A stretch of DNA of 64,000 nt. Origin: Enterobacter sp. C2 (lineage in GTDB: Bacteria; Pseudomonadota; Gammaproteobacteria; Enterobacterales; Enterobacteriaceae). The translations under genes were made by a program, and so were the position numbers. The first letter of the stretch is position 1. Each line of letters starts with the position of its first letter. The notes under the pieces are model-generated. The model did no database searches and was not told the DNA's origin. It worked only from the letters and a program-made list of their open reading frames with translations. Below, piece after piece: positions 20,014 to 30,917 of the stretch. The stretch covers positions 3,286,001 through 3,350,000 of the forward strand of contig NZ_CP082269.1 of assembly GCF_019880405.1 (NCBI RefSeq). The letters run 5' to 3'.

Positions 20014-21134
20014 TGCGCTTCGTTGATGAGTACCGCGCTCCGGAGGCGGTGATGCAGCTGCTTGCGCACTTACGCGATCGCGCCCGTCGTCTCGACTACA
20101 CCCCGGCGCGTCCGCTGCGGATTATGGAGGTGTGCGGGGGCCATACGCACGCCATCTTTAAGTTTGGACTCGACCAGCTGCTGCCGGAAAATATCGAGTT
20201 TATTCACGGTCCCGGCTGCCCGGTCTGCGTTCTGCCGATGGGGCGCATCGACGCCTGCGTCGAGATTGCCAATCGCCCGGAGGTGATCTTCTGTACCTTT
20301 GGCGACGCCATTCGTGTACCGGGGAAAAATGGCTCCCTGCTGGCGGCGAAATCACGCGGGGCCGATGTGCGCATGGTCTACTCGCCGATGGATGCGCTTA
20401 CGCTTGCCGAGGCCAATCCCGATCGCAAGGTGGTCTTTTTTGGGCTGGGATTTGAGACCACTATGCCCGCCACCGCCGTGACCCTGGAGCAGGCTCGCGC
20501 CCGCAACCTCACCAATTTCTTCTTCTTTTGCCAGCATATTACCCTTGGCCCCACGCTGCGTAGCCTGCTGGAGCAGCCGGATAACAGCATCGACGCCTTT
20601 TTGGCCCCCGGCCACGTCAGTATGGTGACCGGCACGGCGGCCTACGGCTTTATCGCCGATGAGTTTCAGCGTCCATTAGTGGTGGCTGGATTCGAACCAC
20701 TTGATCTACTGCAAGGCGTGGTGATGCTGGTTGAGCAGAAAATAGCAGCCTGTAGCCGGGTAGAGAACCAATACCGGCGGGTGGTGCCCGACAACGGCAA
20801 TCCGCTGGCGCAGCAGGCTATCGCCAGGGTATTCACCGTTGAGGGCGACAGCGAGTGGCGCGGGCTGGGCGTGATTGCCCACTCCGGGGTGCGTCTTCGC
20901 GATGCGTTCCGGCGCTTCGATGCAGAAACGCATTTTCAGCTCCGTCCACAGCAGACCTGGGACGATCCGCGCGCCCGCTGCGGCGAGGTGCTGACGGGGC
21001 GCTGTAAGCCGCACCAGTGCCCGCTGCTTGGTCAAACCTGCAACCCACAAACCGCCTTCGGCGCGCTTATGGTCTCTTCAGAAGGAGCCTGCGCCGCCTG
21101 GTATCACTATCGCGCCCAGGAGTGTGAAGTATGA
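20013..21134 (+). CDS. hypD: HypD, iron-sulfur scaffold for Fe(CN)2CO assembly
   Basis: HypD holds the iron that receives CN and CO ligands, working with HypC and HypE. The 373 residues include MEVCGGHTHAIFKFGLDQLL with the catalytic cysteine, HGPGCPVCVLP, a GFETTMPATA segment and the C-terminal cluster cysteines (CGEVLTGRCKPHQCPLLGQTC). The length matches E. coli. It overlaps hypC and hypE by a few bases each. Confidence 0.97.
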   Translation: MRFVDEYRAPEAVMQLLAHLRDRARRLDYTPARPLRIMEVCGGHTHAIFKFGLDQLLPENIEFIHGPGCPVCVLPMGRIDACVEIANRPEVIFCTFGDAIRVPGKNGSLLAAKSRGADVRMVYSPMDALTLAEANPDRKVVFFGLGFETTMPATAVTLEQARARNLTNFFFFCQHITLGPTLRSLLEQPDNSIDAFLAPGHVSMVTGTAAYGFIADEFQRPLVVAGFEPLDLLQGVVMLVEQKIAACSRVENQYRRVVPDNGNPLAQQAIARVFTVEGDSEWRGLGVIAHSGVRLRDAFRRFDAETHFQLRPQQTWDDPRARCGEVLTGRCKPHQCPLLGQTCNPQTAFGALMVSSEGACAAWYHYRAQECEV

Positions 21135-22141
21135 GTACGGTGCAAATGGCCCACGGCAGCGGAGGCCAGGCGATGCAGCAGCTGATTAACGCCCTGTTCA
21201 TGCAGGCCTTTGATAATCCCTGGCTGGCGGAGCAGGAGGATCAGGCCCGTCTCGATATTACGCAGCTGGCGGCGGGCGGCGATCGGCTGGCCTTCTCCAC
21301 CGACAGCTATGTGATCGATCCGCTCTTCTTTCCAGGGGGCGATATCGGCAAGCTGGCGGTGTGCGGCACCGCTAACGATATTGCGGTCAGCGGCGCAATC
21401 CCACGCTATCTCTCCTGCGGCTTCATCCTTGAAGAAGGACTGTCGATGGCGACCCTGCAGGCGGTGGTCAACAGCATGGCAGCCACGGCAAAGGCGGCAG
21501 ATATCGCCATCGTCACCGGCGACACCAAGGTGGTGCAGCGCGGGGCAGCGGATAAGCTGTTTATAAACACCGCGGGCATCGGCGCTATTCCCACCGGTTT
21601 GAACTGGCGCGCCCAGGCGCTGCAGCCGGGGGACGTCGTACTGGTGAGCGGCTCGCTGGGCTGCCACGGCGCGACCATTCTCAACCTGCGCGAGCAGCTC
21701 GGGCTGGACGGTGAGCTGATGAGCGACTGTGCAGTGCTCACGCCGCTGATCCAGTCCCTACGCGCTATTGATGGCATTAAGGCCCTACGCGACGCCACGC
21801 GCGGCGGCGTCAACGCGGTGGTGCATGAGTTTGCCGCCAGCAGCGGCTGCGGCATTGAGCTTAACGAGGCCAGCCTGCCGGTGAAGCCCGCCGTGCGCGG
21901 CGTGTGCGAGCTGCTGGGCCTTGACGCCCTCAACTTTGCCAACGAGGGCAAACTGGTGATTGTCGCTGAGCGTCAGGCCGCTGAGGCCGCGGTTGAACGG
22001 CTGCGCCTGCATCCGCTGGGCCGTGATGCGGCAATTATCGGCGAGGTGGTAGCCCGTAAAGGGGTCCGACTGAGTGGTCTTTACGGTGTGAAGCGCACCC
22101 TGGATCTCCCCCACTCTGAACCCCTGCCGCGAATTTGTTAA
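21131..22141 (+). CDS. hypE: HypE, carbamoyl dehydratase for hydrogenase CN ligands
   Basis: HypE accepts the carbamoyl group from HypF on its C-terminal cysteine and dehydrates it with ATP to thiocyanate. The 336 residues belong to the PurM/ThiL-like fold, with a VQMAHGSGGQAMQQLI start, GDTKVV and DATRGGVNAVVHE nucleotide-binding segments, and the required PRIC C-terminus. It overlaps hypD by 4 bases. The partner HypF is encoded at the other end of the island. Confidence 0.97.
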   Translation: MSTVQMAHGSGGQAMQQLINALFMQAFDNPWLAEQEDQARLDITQLAAGGDRLAFSTDSYVIDPLFFPGGDIGKLAVCGTANDIAVSGAIPRYLSCGFILEEGLSMATLQAVVNSMAATAKAADIAIVTGDTKVVQRGAADKLFINTAGIGAIPTGLNWRAQALQPGDVVLVSGSLGCHGATILNLREQLGLDGELMSDCAVLTPLIQSLRAIDGIKALRDATRGGVNAVVHEFAASSGCGIELNEASLPVKPAVRGVCELLGLDALNFANEGKLVIVAERQAAEAAVERLRLHPLGRDAAIIGEVVARKGVRLSGLYGVKRTLDLPHSEPLPRIC

Positions 22142-22212
22142 GGTATTTTGCAGGCAAGATAAAAACGATTAGGCTTTTGGTACCCCGTTCGGTGCCTTTC
22201 TGGATGAGTACA

Positions 22213-24279
<2,067 letters not shown>

Positions 24280-24280
24280 A

Positions 24281-24625
24281 CTATTTTTTACGCTGATACT
24301 TCTCAGGCAAGGGCGGCACCGGGCGCTTATCGTCAATCAGATGGCGTACGGTGAGGATCGGGTGGCGCCACAGCATACGCGGCCCGGCCCAGCGCATAAT
24401 CTGCTTCATCTCTTCCCGCTTCGCCGGCTGGTAGCAGTGCACCGGGCACTGCTTACAGGCCGGCTTTTCTTCACCAAATACGCACTTATCCAGACGTTTT
24501 TCCGCATAGGCAAAGAGCGCATCGTAATGTCCCTCTTCCGTGGAGGCAGCGGGCGCGCCGCGCTGATAGAGGGCAATCATCCTGCGGATAGTGAGTTTTT
24601 CACGGGTGATGCGAGGGCCAGCCAT
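24281..24625 (-). CDS. ygbA: YgbA family protein
   Basis: This 114-residue protein matches E. coli YgbA, most clearly over CKQCPVHCYQPAKREEMKQI and MLWRHPILTVRHLIDDKRPVP. A CxxCxxxC group suggests metal or cluster binding. In E. coli, ygbA is nitric-oxide-inducible (NsrR regulon) and lies next to fhlA in the same tail-to-tail arrangement. The biochemical role is not settled. One base separates its stop from that of fhlA. Confidence 0.9.
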   Translation of the reverse strand: MAGPRITREKLTIRRMIALYQRGAPAASTEEGHYDALFAYAEKRLDKCVFGEEKPACKQCPVHCYQPAKREEMKQIMRWAGPRMLWRHPILTVRHLIDDKRPVPPLPEKYQRKK

Positions 24626-24727
24626 AGAAGATGCTCCAGGGTGGAAAAGAGGTATCCATATTACATCTTCTTCATTAGCCGCTCAAAGAGTTCAGATTGT
24701 TCTGCCCTGCAGAGTTAAAAACGTCAA

Positions 24728-24734
24728 CTATACT
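24728..24734 (+). promoter_or_regulatory. Candidate sigma-S-type -10 element before the DUF2171 gene
   Basis: CTATACT is the preferred -10 sequence of stationary-phase sigma factor RpoS, and I see no good -35 hexamer at the right distance upstream. It lies about 30 bases before the start codon and just upstream of a strong ribosome site. Confidence 0.4.
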
Positions 24735-24762
24735 CAAACTTCATCACAACAAAGGAGGATGT

Positions 24763-24999
24763 ATGGTTAATAAAAGTGAAATTCGTGAACACGCTCAGGT
24801 TATTGCTAGCTGTGGTACCCACGTTGGCACCGTTGACCACCTCGAAGGCGAAGACAAGATCAAACTGGCAAAAAGTGATTCGGCTTCCGGCGGTGTGCAC
24901 CACTATATCCCTCTAAGCTGGGTAGAAAAAGTTGACGGTAATAACGTGGTTCTCAACAAAAACTCGGAAGAAGTAAAATCTTCCTGGCAGACCGCGTAA
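24763..24999 (+). CDS. DUF2171-type small protein
   Basis: This 78-residue acidic soluble protein begins MVNKSEIREHAQVIAS and has the TVDHLEGEDKIKLAKSD and HHYIPLSWVEKVD pattern of DUF2171, a PRC-barrel-like small fold with no assigned function. AAAGGAGG sits 6 bases before the ATG, so strong translation is likely. It is a single-gene unit with its own candidate promoter and a hairpin terminator just downstream. The product resembles small stress-induced enterobacterial proteins, but that link is an inference. Confidence 0.75.
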   Translation: MVNKSEIREHAQVIASCGTHVGTVDHLEGEDKIKLAKSDSASGGVHHYIPLSWVEKVDGNNVVLNKNSEEVKSSWQTA

Positions 25000-25010
25000 C
25001 TGCAGTTTCT

Positions 25011-25049
25011 GCGCCGTTCGGGTCTCTGGCCTGAGCGGCGCGCTCTATT
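25011..25049 (+). terminator. Rho-independent terminator of the DUF2171 gene
   Basis: The arms GCGCCGTTCGGG and CCTGAGCGGCGC pair (with two G-U pairs) around a short loop and are followed by a T-rich run. The hairpin begins 12 bases after the stop codon. Confidence 0.75.
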
Positions 25050-25234
25050 TTCCTGCCCTTCTCTTATTCCTAAAAAATAAGCCCAACTGTCAAACGCCTG
25101 TTTTTAAAAGATAAACAGACACACTTTTTTTGTGACGAAACTTTACAAATAAGAGATAATTTGTGAAAAGTATTAGTCAGCCCGCGCATTACGCGGCATA
25201 GTGAAAAGCTAAAGCGCTGGGGTGAGGATAGAGA

Positions 25235-26506
25235 ATGTTTTCTTTTGTCGCCAGACAGGCGATTTTTGATGAAAATTTGCAGACGTTTGGCTATGAGCTC
25301 CTGTTTCGGGACAGTATGGCTAACCGTTTCCCCAACGTTTCACCTGTACATGCCACCGCCCAGCTCATTGAAGAGCAGTTCTTTGGCGCGCCTAGCGACA
25401 GCCAGAAAGAGTCGGGTACGGTGTTTGTTAACTTTCCCTATGAACTGCTGCTCCAGGGGCTGGCGGAAACGCTGCCTAAAGATCGCGTGGTCATTGAGAT
25501 CCTTGAAACTGCCGAGCCGACCGGGGCCCTACTTGCCACCATTAAGCGGCTGCATCAGCAAGGGTTTCGCGTTGCGCTGGATGATTTTTCCCTCAGCGGC
25601 GACTGGGATACCTTTATTCCCTACATCAGCATTATCAAATTCGATATTCGAGAAAATAGCTGGCCGGAAATTCAGGACTACCTGCTGTGTCGCGAGGAGC
25701 TGCTGAAAAATACCCTGCTGCTGGCGGAAAAGATCGAAACCTTCGACGAATATGAGCTATTTAAAAACGCCGGCTTTACTCTTTTTCAGGGCTATTTCTT
25801 TAGCAAGCCGGTGGTCTACAAAAGTAATAAACTGGTGCAGAACCATATCGTCTCTCTGAACCTGATTCAGGAGGTGAACTCCGATGCCCCCAACCTGCAG
25901 CGCATTGAAGATCTGCTCAAGCACGACGTCGCCCTCTCCTATAAGGTGATGCGCTATGCGCAGAACATTCTCTATAACACCCGGGGCATTAAGGGGACGC
26001 GCAGCCACTCGCTAAAAGATATCGTGGTTTATCTGGGGGCGAAAGAGCTGCGGCGTTTTGTGCTGGTCACCTGCCTCAGCTCAATGAATAACGTTAAAAC
26101 CAATGAGACCTACTATCAAAGCCTGATCCGCGCCAAGTTCTGCGAGCTGGCGGCAACTCGCCTGCGTGGCAGGGTCTCGGCCAACGACGCGTTCATGGTG
26201 GGACTCTTCTCCCTGCTGGACGCCGTATTCGAGATCCCACTGGAGGAGCTGATCGGCCAGGTGGTGATCTCTCAGGATGTCCGCATGGCCCTGCAACAGC
26301 ACCGGGGCCTGCTGTACCAGTTTGTTAACCTGGCCGAGCTGTACGAGCAGCGGAAGTGGGAGGAGGCCAGCCAGCAGGCTTACCGGCTGGGACTGACGCG
26401 CGGGATGATGGCCGAGATGATGACCTCAGCCACCCAGTGGGCCGACGAGATGCCGGTTAACGCCCCGCTGAAGGCCAGCCCGCCGAAGAGCGCCCGCATG
26501 CGCTAA
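25235..26506 (+). CDS. EAL-HDOD protein with degenerate EAL domain
   Basis: The 423 residues join an N-terminal EAL-like domain (about 1-205) to an HDOD domain (about 210-400), as in the YuxH/CdgJ group. The catalytic residues of c-di-GMP phosphodiesterases are altered: the EAL site reads GYELLFRD and the usual DDFGTG reads DDFSLSGDW. Turnover of c-di-GMP is therefore unlikely, and a binding or protein-interaction role is more probable. Relatives act on motility and biofilm signalling. The ATG follows GAGGATAGAG. The gene is alone; its 3' end overlaps the convergent guanidine carboxylase gene by 4 bases. The pga biofilm genes in the same window may be a relevant output. Confidence 0.85.
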   Translation: MFSFVARQAIFDENLQTFGYELLFRDSMANRFPNVSPVHATAQLIEEQFFGAPSDSQKESGTVFVNFPYELLLQGLAETLPKDRVVIEILETAEPTGALLATIKRLHQQGFRVALDDFSLSGDWDTFIPYISIIKFDIRENSWPEIQDYLLCREELLKNTLLLAEKIETFDEYELFKNAGFTLFQGYFFSKPVVYKSNKLVQNHIVSLNLIQEVNSDAPNLQRIEDLLKHDVALSYKVMRYAQNILYNTRGIKGTRSHSLKDIVVYLGAKELRRFVLVTCLSSMNNVKTNETYYQSLIRAKFCELAATRLRGRVSANDAFMVGLFSLLDAVFEIPLEELIGQVVISQDVRMALQQHRGLLYQFVNLAELYEQRKWEEASQQAYRLGLTRGMMAEMMTSATQWADEMPVNAPLKASPPKSARMR

Positions 26507-29500
26507 ACCACGGCGCGCCCGGCGTTAACCACCGCCACGCACTGCCCGGCCCGCACCGACGATCCCGGCTGCACCCGAACCTGATCCACGATGCCATCGC
26601 AAGTCGCCCGCAACGGGATCTCCATCTTCATTGACTCCAGGATCACCATTACGTCCCCCTCCTTCACCCTGTCGCCCGGCTTAACCAGCACCTGCCAGAG
26701 ATTACCGGCAATGGGGCTGTCGATGCCACGCTGGCCCGCCTGAAGCGGCGCATCGTCACCCACCTCCGGCATAGCGTCTTGACTGTCAAAGTGGGCCTGG
26801 CCAGAGGCTACCCAGCGCTCTCTTTCAGCATTAAACGCCGCCTGCTGATGGTGGCGGAAGGCGTCGATGCTGGTCGCCTCCTCGGCCAGAAACTGCTGGT
26901 ACTCCGCCAGCCGCAGCGTGCTCTGCTCAATGCGCAGCGGATAGCGCCCGAGCGGGAAGTCGCGGCGGATGGTCAGCAACTCCTCGGCAGAGACCGGGTA
27001 GAAACGGATCTGGTCAAAGAAGCGCAGTAGCCACGGTTTGCCGCCAAAATCCTCGACCGCATGATAGCGATTCCACATCTGCAGCGTACGTCCGACGAAC
27101 TGATACCCGCCAGGCCCCTCCATGCCATAGACGCAGAGATACGCCCCGCCGATCCCGACCGAGTTCTCTGCCGTCCAGGTGCGCGCCGGATTGTATTTGG
27201 TGGTCACCAGCCGGTGGCGCGGATCGAGCGGGGTGGCCACCGGCGCACCGAGATAGACATCCCCCAGCCCCATGACCAGGTAGCTGGCGTCAAACACCGT
27301 GCGATAAACCTCGTCAATATTGTCGAGATCGTTGATGCGGCGGATAAACTCCAGGTTGCTCGGGCACCATGGCGCATCCCGGCGTACGGTGGTCATGTAC
27401 TTGTCGATGGCTTTCTGGCACGCCGGATCGTCCCACGACAGCGGCAGCCAGACCACACGCGACGGCACCTGCAGATCCTCCTGCTGGCATACCGAGTGCC
27501 ACACTTCACGCACGATCCCCAGCAGGTGCGGCAGCGTCAGCGCCTCCGGCTGATAGTGTACCTGTAGCGAGCGGATGCCCGGCGTCAGGTCAATCACCCC
27601 GTCGAGGGCCAGTGCCTCCAGGGCCTGCATCAGAGCGTGGCCGCGAAAGCGCAGAACCAGATCCAGCTCAGCATCGCCAATCTCCAGCAGAAGATGGGTA
27701 TCGCCAGAGAGGCGCGCTACCAGCCGCTTGTCCGCCGCGCCGGTCTCCATCACCACCGGCGAGGTGAGCGGCTGCATCTGCCAGTTGATCGCTACCGGTT
27801 GCAGGCTCGCCAGCTCCTGGCTACGCCCCTGCGCCAGCAGGCGGGCGGTGTCGATGTCCACTGGCACGAAGCGCAGCCGATCCCCAGCGTTAAGCTGGCC
27901 GAGCTGCCAGAGATCCGCCTCAATGACCGTCACCGGGCAGACAAAGCCGCCGAGGCTCGGGCCGTCCGGGCCGAGGATCACCGGCATGTCACCGGTAAAG
28001 TCCACCGCACCGATGGCGTAGGGGTTGTCATGAATATTAGAGGGATGCAGCCCCGCCTCGCCGCCGCTGTCGCGCGCCCACGCCGGTTTTGGGCCAATCA
28101 GCCGTACGCCGGTGCGGCTGGAGTTGAAGTGCACCTCCCACTCGGTGGCAAAAAAGGTCGGGATCCACTCGGGTGTAAAGTACTCCGGCGCACCGTGCGG
28201 GCCGTAGATCACCCGCAGCTCGCGTACCGTCCCGAGGGACGTATGCAGCGCCGCCGGCAGGGCCGCGCCGCAGCGGGTATCGGTTAACGGGGCCAGGTGC
28301 AGCATGTCTCCGGTACGCAGGGCGCGCCCGGCATGGCCGCCAAACTGGCCGAGTGTAAAGGTGCTCTTGCTGCCCAGATAGTCCGGCACGTCGAGGCCGC
28401 CGCGCAGGCAGAGGTAGCTGCGCACGCCCGCCGCCAGGGTATCTCCCAGGGTTAGCGTGGTGCCAGCAGGAATCAAGAAGGTCTGGTTCATTGCCTGCGG
28501 CTGGCCGTCCAGTTCGACGCTTATTGCTGCGCCGGTGACAACCGCCACCGCATCGGTATTAAACTTCAGGGTCGGGCCGCTGACGGTGATCTCCAGGCCC
28601 GCCGCGTCGTCGGCGTTGCCCAGCAGACGGTTGCCAAGGCGCAGAGCACGATCGTCCATTGGCCCGGAGGGGGGGACGCCTACCGCCCAGTAGCCCTGCC
28701 GTCCCGGATAGTCCTGTACCGTGGTCTGCGTCCCGGCGCTCACCACCTCCAGCGTCGCCGCCTGGTAGCTCAGGCTCTCGAGGCAGCGGGTCCACGGTTC
28801 GCCGCTGGCAAAGGGCGCGTCGCGCAAAATCTGCCGCAGGTACTGACGGTTAGTCTCTACGCCGTAGAGGCGCGTCGCGTCCAGAGCGCTGTCCAGCTGG
28901 TCGATCGCCTCGTCGCGGGAGTCGGCATAGGTAATGATCTTGGCCAGCAGAGGATCGAAGAACGGCGGCACCTCGCAGCCAGACTCTATCCAGGTATCAA
29001 TTCGCAGCGTGGTGCGATCCTGCTGCGGAAAACTCACGTTGGTCAGCAGGCCCGGCGAGGGCTGGAACTCACGGCCCGGATCCTCGGCATAGACCCGGGC
29101 TTGGATCGCATGCCCGCGCGGGCTTAACCCGGCGGCGATCTCGGCCAGCGGCGGCAGATCGCCCGCCGCCAGGGCGATCATCATCTGGACCAGATCTACG
29201 CCCCACACCTGCTCGGTGACGCCGTGCTCCACCTGTAACCGGGTGTTGACCTCAAGGAAGTAGAACTGCTGGGCGCTGCTGTCGTAAACGAACTCCACCG
29301 TACCGGCGCTGCGGTAGCTCACCGCCTTGCCCAGCTCAATAGCGGCATGGCAGAGCGCCTCGGCCATTCCCTCAGGCAGCGCGGTAGCGGGAGTCTCCTC
29401 CAGCACCTTCTGATTACGCCGCTGCACCGAGCAGTCGCGCACGCCGAGGGCAATCACCTCTCCCGCGCCATCGCCAAAGATCTGCACCTCCAGATGGCGG

Positions 29501-30114
29501 GCGCGCTCGATATACTTCTCAATGAAGACGCCCGCATCGCTGAAGTTATTTTTCCCCAGCCGCTGCACCGCATCGAAGGCCTCTGCCAGCTCTGCCGGGC
29601 TGTAGCAGACCCGCATCCCGATCCCACCGCCCCCCGCCGTGCTCTTGAGCATTACCGGGTAGCCGACGCTCTCTGCGGCGTCCAGCGCCTCCGCGACGTC
29701 GGCCAGCAGCTCGGTTCCCTCCAGCAGCGGCACGCCATGGCTTTTCGCCAGCGCACGGGCGGTGTGTTTCAGGCCGAAGATGCGCAGCTGCTCCGGGGTG
29801 GGGCCAACGAAGGCGATCCCGGCGGCCTCGCAGGCGTCGGCAAAGGCGGCGTTTTCCGACAGGAAGCCGTAGCCGGGGTGGATAGCCTGCGCCCCACTCT
29901 CCCGGGCGGCAGCGAGGATCTTATCCACCTGCAGGTAGGTTTGCGCCGCCGGACCTTCACCCAAGCTAATCGCCTCGTCGGCTTCGCGAATATGCAGGCT
30001 GCTGGCATCGGATTCCGACCAGACCGCCACTCCTTTCACGTTCATCTCCCGCAGGGTGTGCAGGATACGGCAGGCGATAGCGCCCCGGTTAGCGATAAGT
30101 AATTTTGTAAACAT
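26503..30114 (-). CDS. Biotin-dependent guanidine (urea-type) carboxylase
   Basis: This 1203-residue enzyme should carboxylate guanidine to carboxyguanidine with ATP, bicarbonate and biotin. Domains in order are biotin carboxylase (about 1-450, with the ATP loop STAGGGGIGMR), a KipA-like part (about 470-780), a KipI-like part (about 790-1000), and a C-terminal biotinyl domain with the biotinylated lysine K1163 in ESMKMEI. It is named urea carboxylase in most databases. The guanidine-I riboswitch and the two DUF1989 partners upstream argue for guanidine, as in the Pseudomonas guanidine pathway. The amidase half of yeast-type urea amidolyase is absent, and no allophanate hydrolase gene is in the window. 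The start codon lies 76 bases after a small 29-codon ORF. Confidence 0.9.
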   Translation of the reverse strand: MFTKLLIANRGAIACRILHTLREMNVKGVAVWSESDASSLHIREADEAISLGEGPAAQTYLQVDKILAAARESGAQAIHPGYGFLSENAAFADACEAAGIAFVGPTPEQLRIFGLKHTARALAKSHGVPLLEGTELLADVAEALDAAESVGYPVMLKSTAGGGGIGMRVCYSPAELAEAFDAVQRLGKNNFSDAGVFIEKYIERARHLEVQIFGDGAGEVIALGVRDCSVQRRNQKVLEETPATALPEGMAEALCHAAIELGKAVSYRSAGTVEFVYDSSAQQFYFLEVNTRLQVEHGVTEQVWGVDLVQMMIALAAGDLPPLAEIAAGLSPRGHAIQARVYAEDPGREFQPSPGLLTNVSFPQQDRTTLRIDTWIESGCEVPPFFDPLLAKIITYADSRDEAIDQLDSALDATRLYGVETNRQYLRQILRDAPFASGEPWTRCLESLSYQAATLEVVSAGTQTTVQDYPGRQGYWAVGVPPSGPMDDRALRLGNRLLGNADDAAGLEITVSGPTLKFNTDAVAVVTGAAISVELDGQPQAMNQTFLIPAGTTLTLGDTLAAGVRSYLCLRGGLDVPDYLGSKSTFTLGQFGGHAGRALRTGDMLHLAPLTDTRCGAALPAALHTSLGTVRELRVIYGPHGAPEYFTPEWIPTFFATEWEVHFNSSRTGVRLIGPKPAWARDSGGEAGLHPSNIHDNPYAIGAVDFTGDMPVILGPDGPSLGGFVCPVTVIEADLWQLGQLNAGDRLRFVPVDIDTARLLAQGRSQELASLQPVAINWQMQPLTSPVVMETGAADKRLVARLSGDTHLLLEIGDAELDLVLRFRGHALMQALEALALDGVIDLTPGIRSLQVHYQPEALTLPHLLGIVREVWHSVCQQEDLQVPSRVVWLPLSWDDPACQKAIDKYMTTVRRDAPWCPSNLEFIRRINDLDNIDEVYRTVFDASYLVMGLGDVYLGAPVATPLDPRHRLVTTKYNPARTWTAENSVGIGGAYLCVYGMEGPGGYQFVGRTLQMWNRYHAVEDFGGKPWLLRFFDQIRFYPVSAEELLTIRRDFPLGRYPLRIEQSTLRLAEYQQFLAEEATSIDAFRHHQQAAFNAERERWVASGQAHFDSQDAMPEVGDDAPLQAGQRGIDSPIAGNLWQVLVKPGDRVKEGDVMVILESMKMEIPLRATCDGIVDQVRVQPGSSVRAGQCVAVVNAGRAVV

Positions 30115-30132
30115 GATCCAGACCCGAACCGT

Positions 30133-30148
30133 GGCGGGTCGTCCCGCC
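30133..30148 (-). other. Hairpin just upstream of the carboxylase start
   Basis: The arms GGCGGG and CCCGCC flank the four bases TCGT, a compact GC-rich stem ending about 19 bases before the carboxylase start codon. No T-run follows, so it is not a terminator. It may affect RNA stability or ribosome access to the last gene of the operon. Confidence 0.45.
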
Positions 30149-30190
30149 GGGAATAATCTCGCCGCCTGGTCGTCCAGGGGGAAAAGGCTG

Positions 30191-30280
30191 TTACTGCTGC
30201 GGCTTATTGTCCAGCGTCAGGCGATTAGCCCGCACTGCAAACAGGCGGTAGAGCATGAGGCGCAGGCGACTCAGTTCCAT
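30191..30280 (-). CDS. Candidate 29-residue small protein in the guanidine operon
   Basis: A short frame begins inside the last codons of the preceding DUF1989 gene (10-base overlap). It is preceded by GGAGG exactly 7 bases before the ATG, a textbook ribosome site. It encodes a basic peptide starting [20 protein letters not shown] and ending in DNKPQQ. A hydrophobic/arginine-rich helix is plausible, but it is too short and too charged for a clear membrane segment. I do not recognise it. Its place between the deiminase subunit and the carboxylase, with no other use for that 156-base gap, makes translation likely. It could be a coupling leader for the carboxylase or a small enzyme subunit. Confidence 0.5.
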   Translation of the reverse strand: MELSRLRLMLYRLFAVRANRLTLDNKPQQ

Positions 30281-30906
30281 ACCAGCACCTCCGCAGGGGT
30301 TGGGTTCCAGCCGTTGCACGGGTTGTTAAGCTGCGGACAGTTGGAGATCAGCACGATGACGTTGCACTCGGCGCGCAGTTCAACGTACTTGCCTGCGGCG
30401 GAGATGCCGTCCTCAAAGGTCAGCCCGCCCTCCGGCGTTACCGGCACGTTCATAAAGAAGTTAATGTTGGCCCCGATATCGCGCTTGTGCAGACGACCAT
30501 CGTGCAGGCAGGCGCAGAGAAAGTTATCCCGGCAGCTGTGCATATAGCGTTTGTCGAGGGCGTAGCGCACGGTATTGCTCTCCTGGGCGCAGGCTCCGCC
30601 GAGGGTGTCGTGACGGCCGCAGGTATCGGCCACGATGGTCAGCAGCGGATTGCCCAACCCCGACCACAGCACGCTTCCGGTGGTCAGGTAGGCGTTGTTC
30701 TGGCGGCGCAGGGTGCGCTGGGGATCGTAGCGCTCCCGCGGGTTATCGGCGTTATAGAACAGCGTATCGATGGCCTGGTTGCCTTCGAGATCGTGCAGAC
30801 GCAGGGTCTGCCCCTTTTTCACTTCAAACAGGTAGTGCTCACCCGCCGGAATGGTATGGCGGAACACCGCTTCTGCCGGATGTTTTTGGCTTTCAACAAG
30901 AGACAT
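30271..30906 (-). CDS. DUF1989 urea-carboxylase-associated protein (candidate carboxyguanidine deiminase subunit)
   Basis: The 211 residues belong to the DUF1989 group always found beside urea/guanidine carboxylases. Signature parts are [21 protein letters not shown], a central [16 protein letters not shown] and [13 protein letters not shown]. In the guanidine pathway two such proteins form the deiminase that converts carboxyguanidine to allophanate and ammonia. Its paralogue is 11 bases upstream. The final codons carry the ribosome site of the small downstream ORF. Confidence 0.85.
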   Translation of the reverse strand: MSLVESQKHPAEAVFRHTIPAGEHYLFEVKKGQTLRLHDLEGNQAIDTLFYNADNPRERYDPQRTLRRQNNAYLTTGSVLWSGLGNPLLTIVADTCGRHDTLGGACAQESNTVRYALDKRYMHSCRDNFLCACLHDGRLHKRDIGANINFFMNVPVTPEGGLTFEDGISAAGKYVELRAECNVIVLISNCPQLNNPCNGWNPTPAEVLVWN

Positions 30907-30917
30907 TTTTCGGCTCC

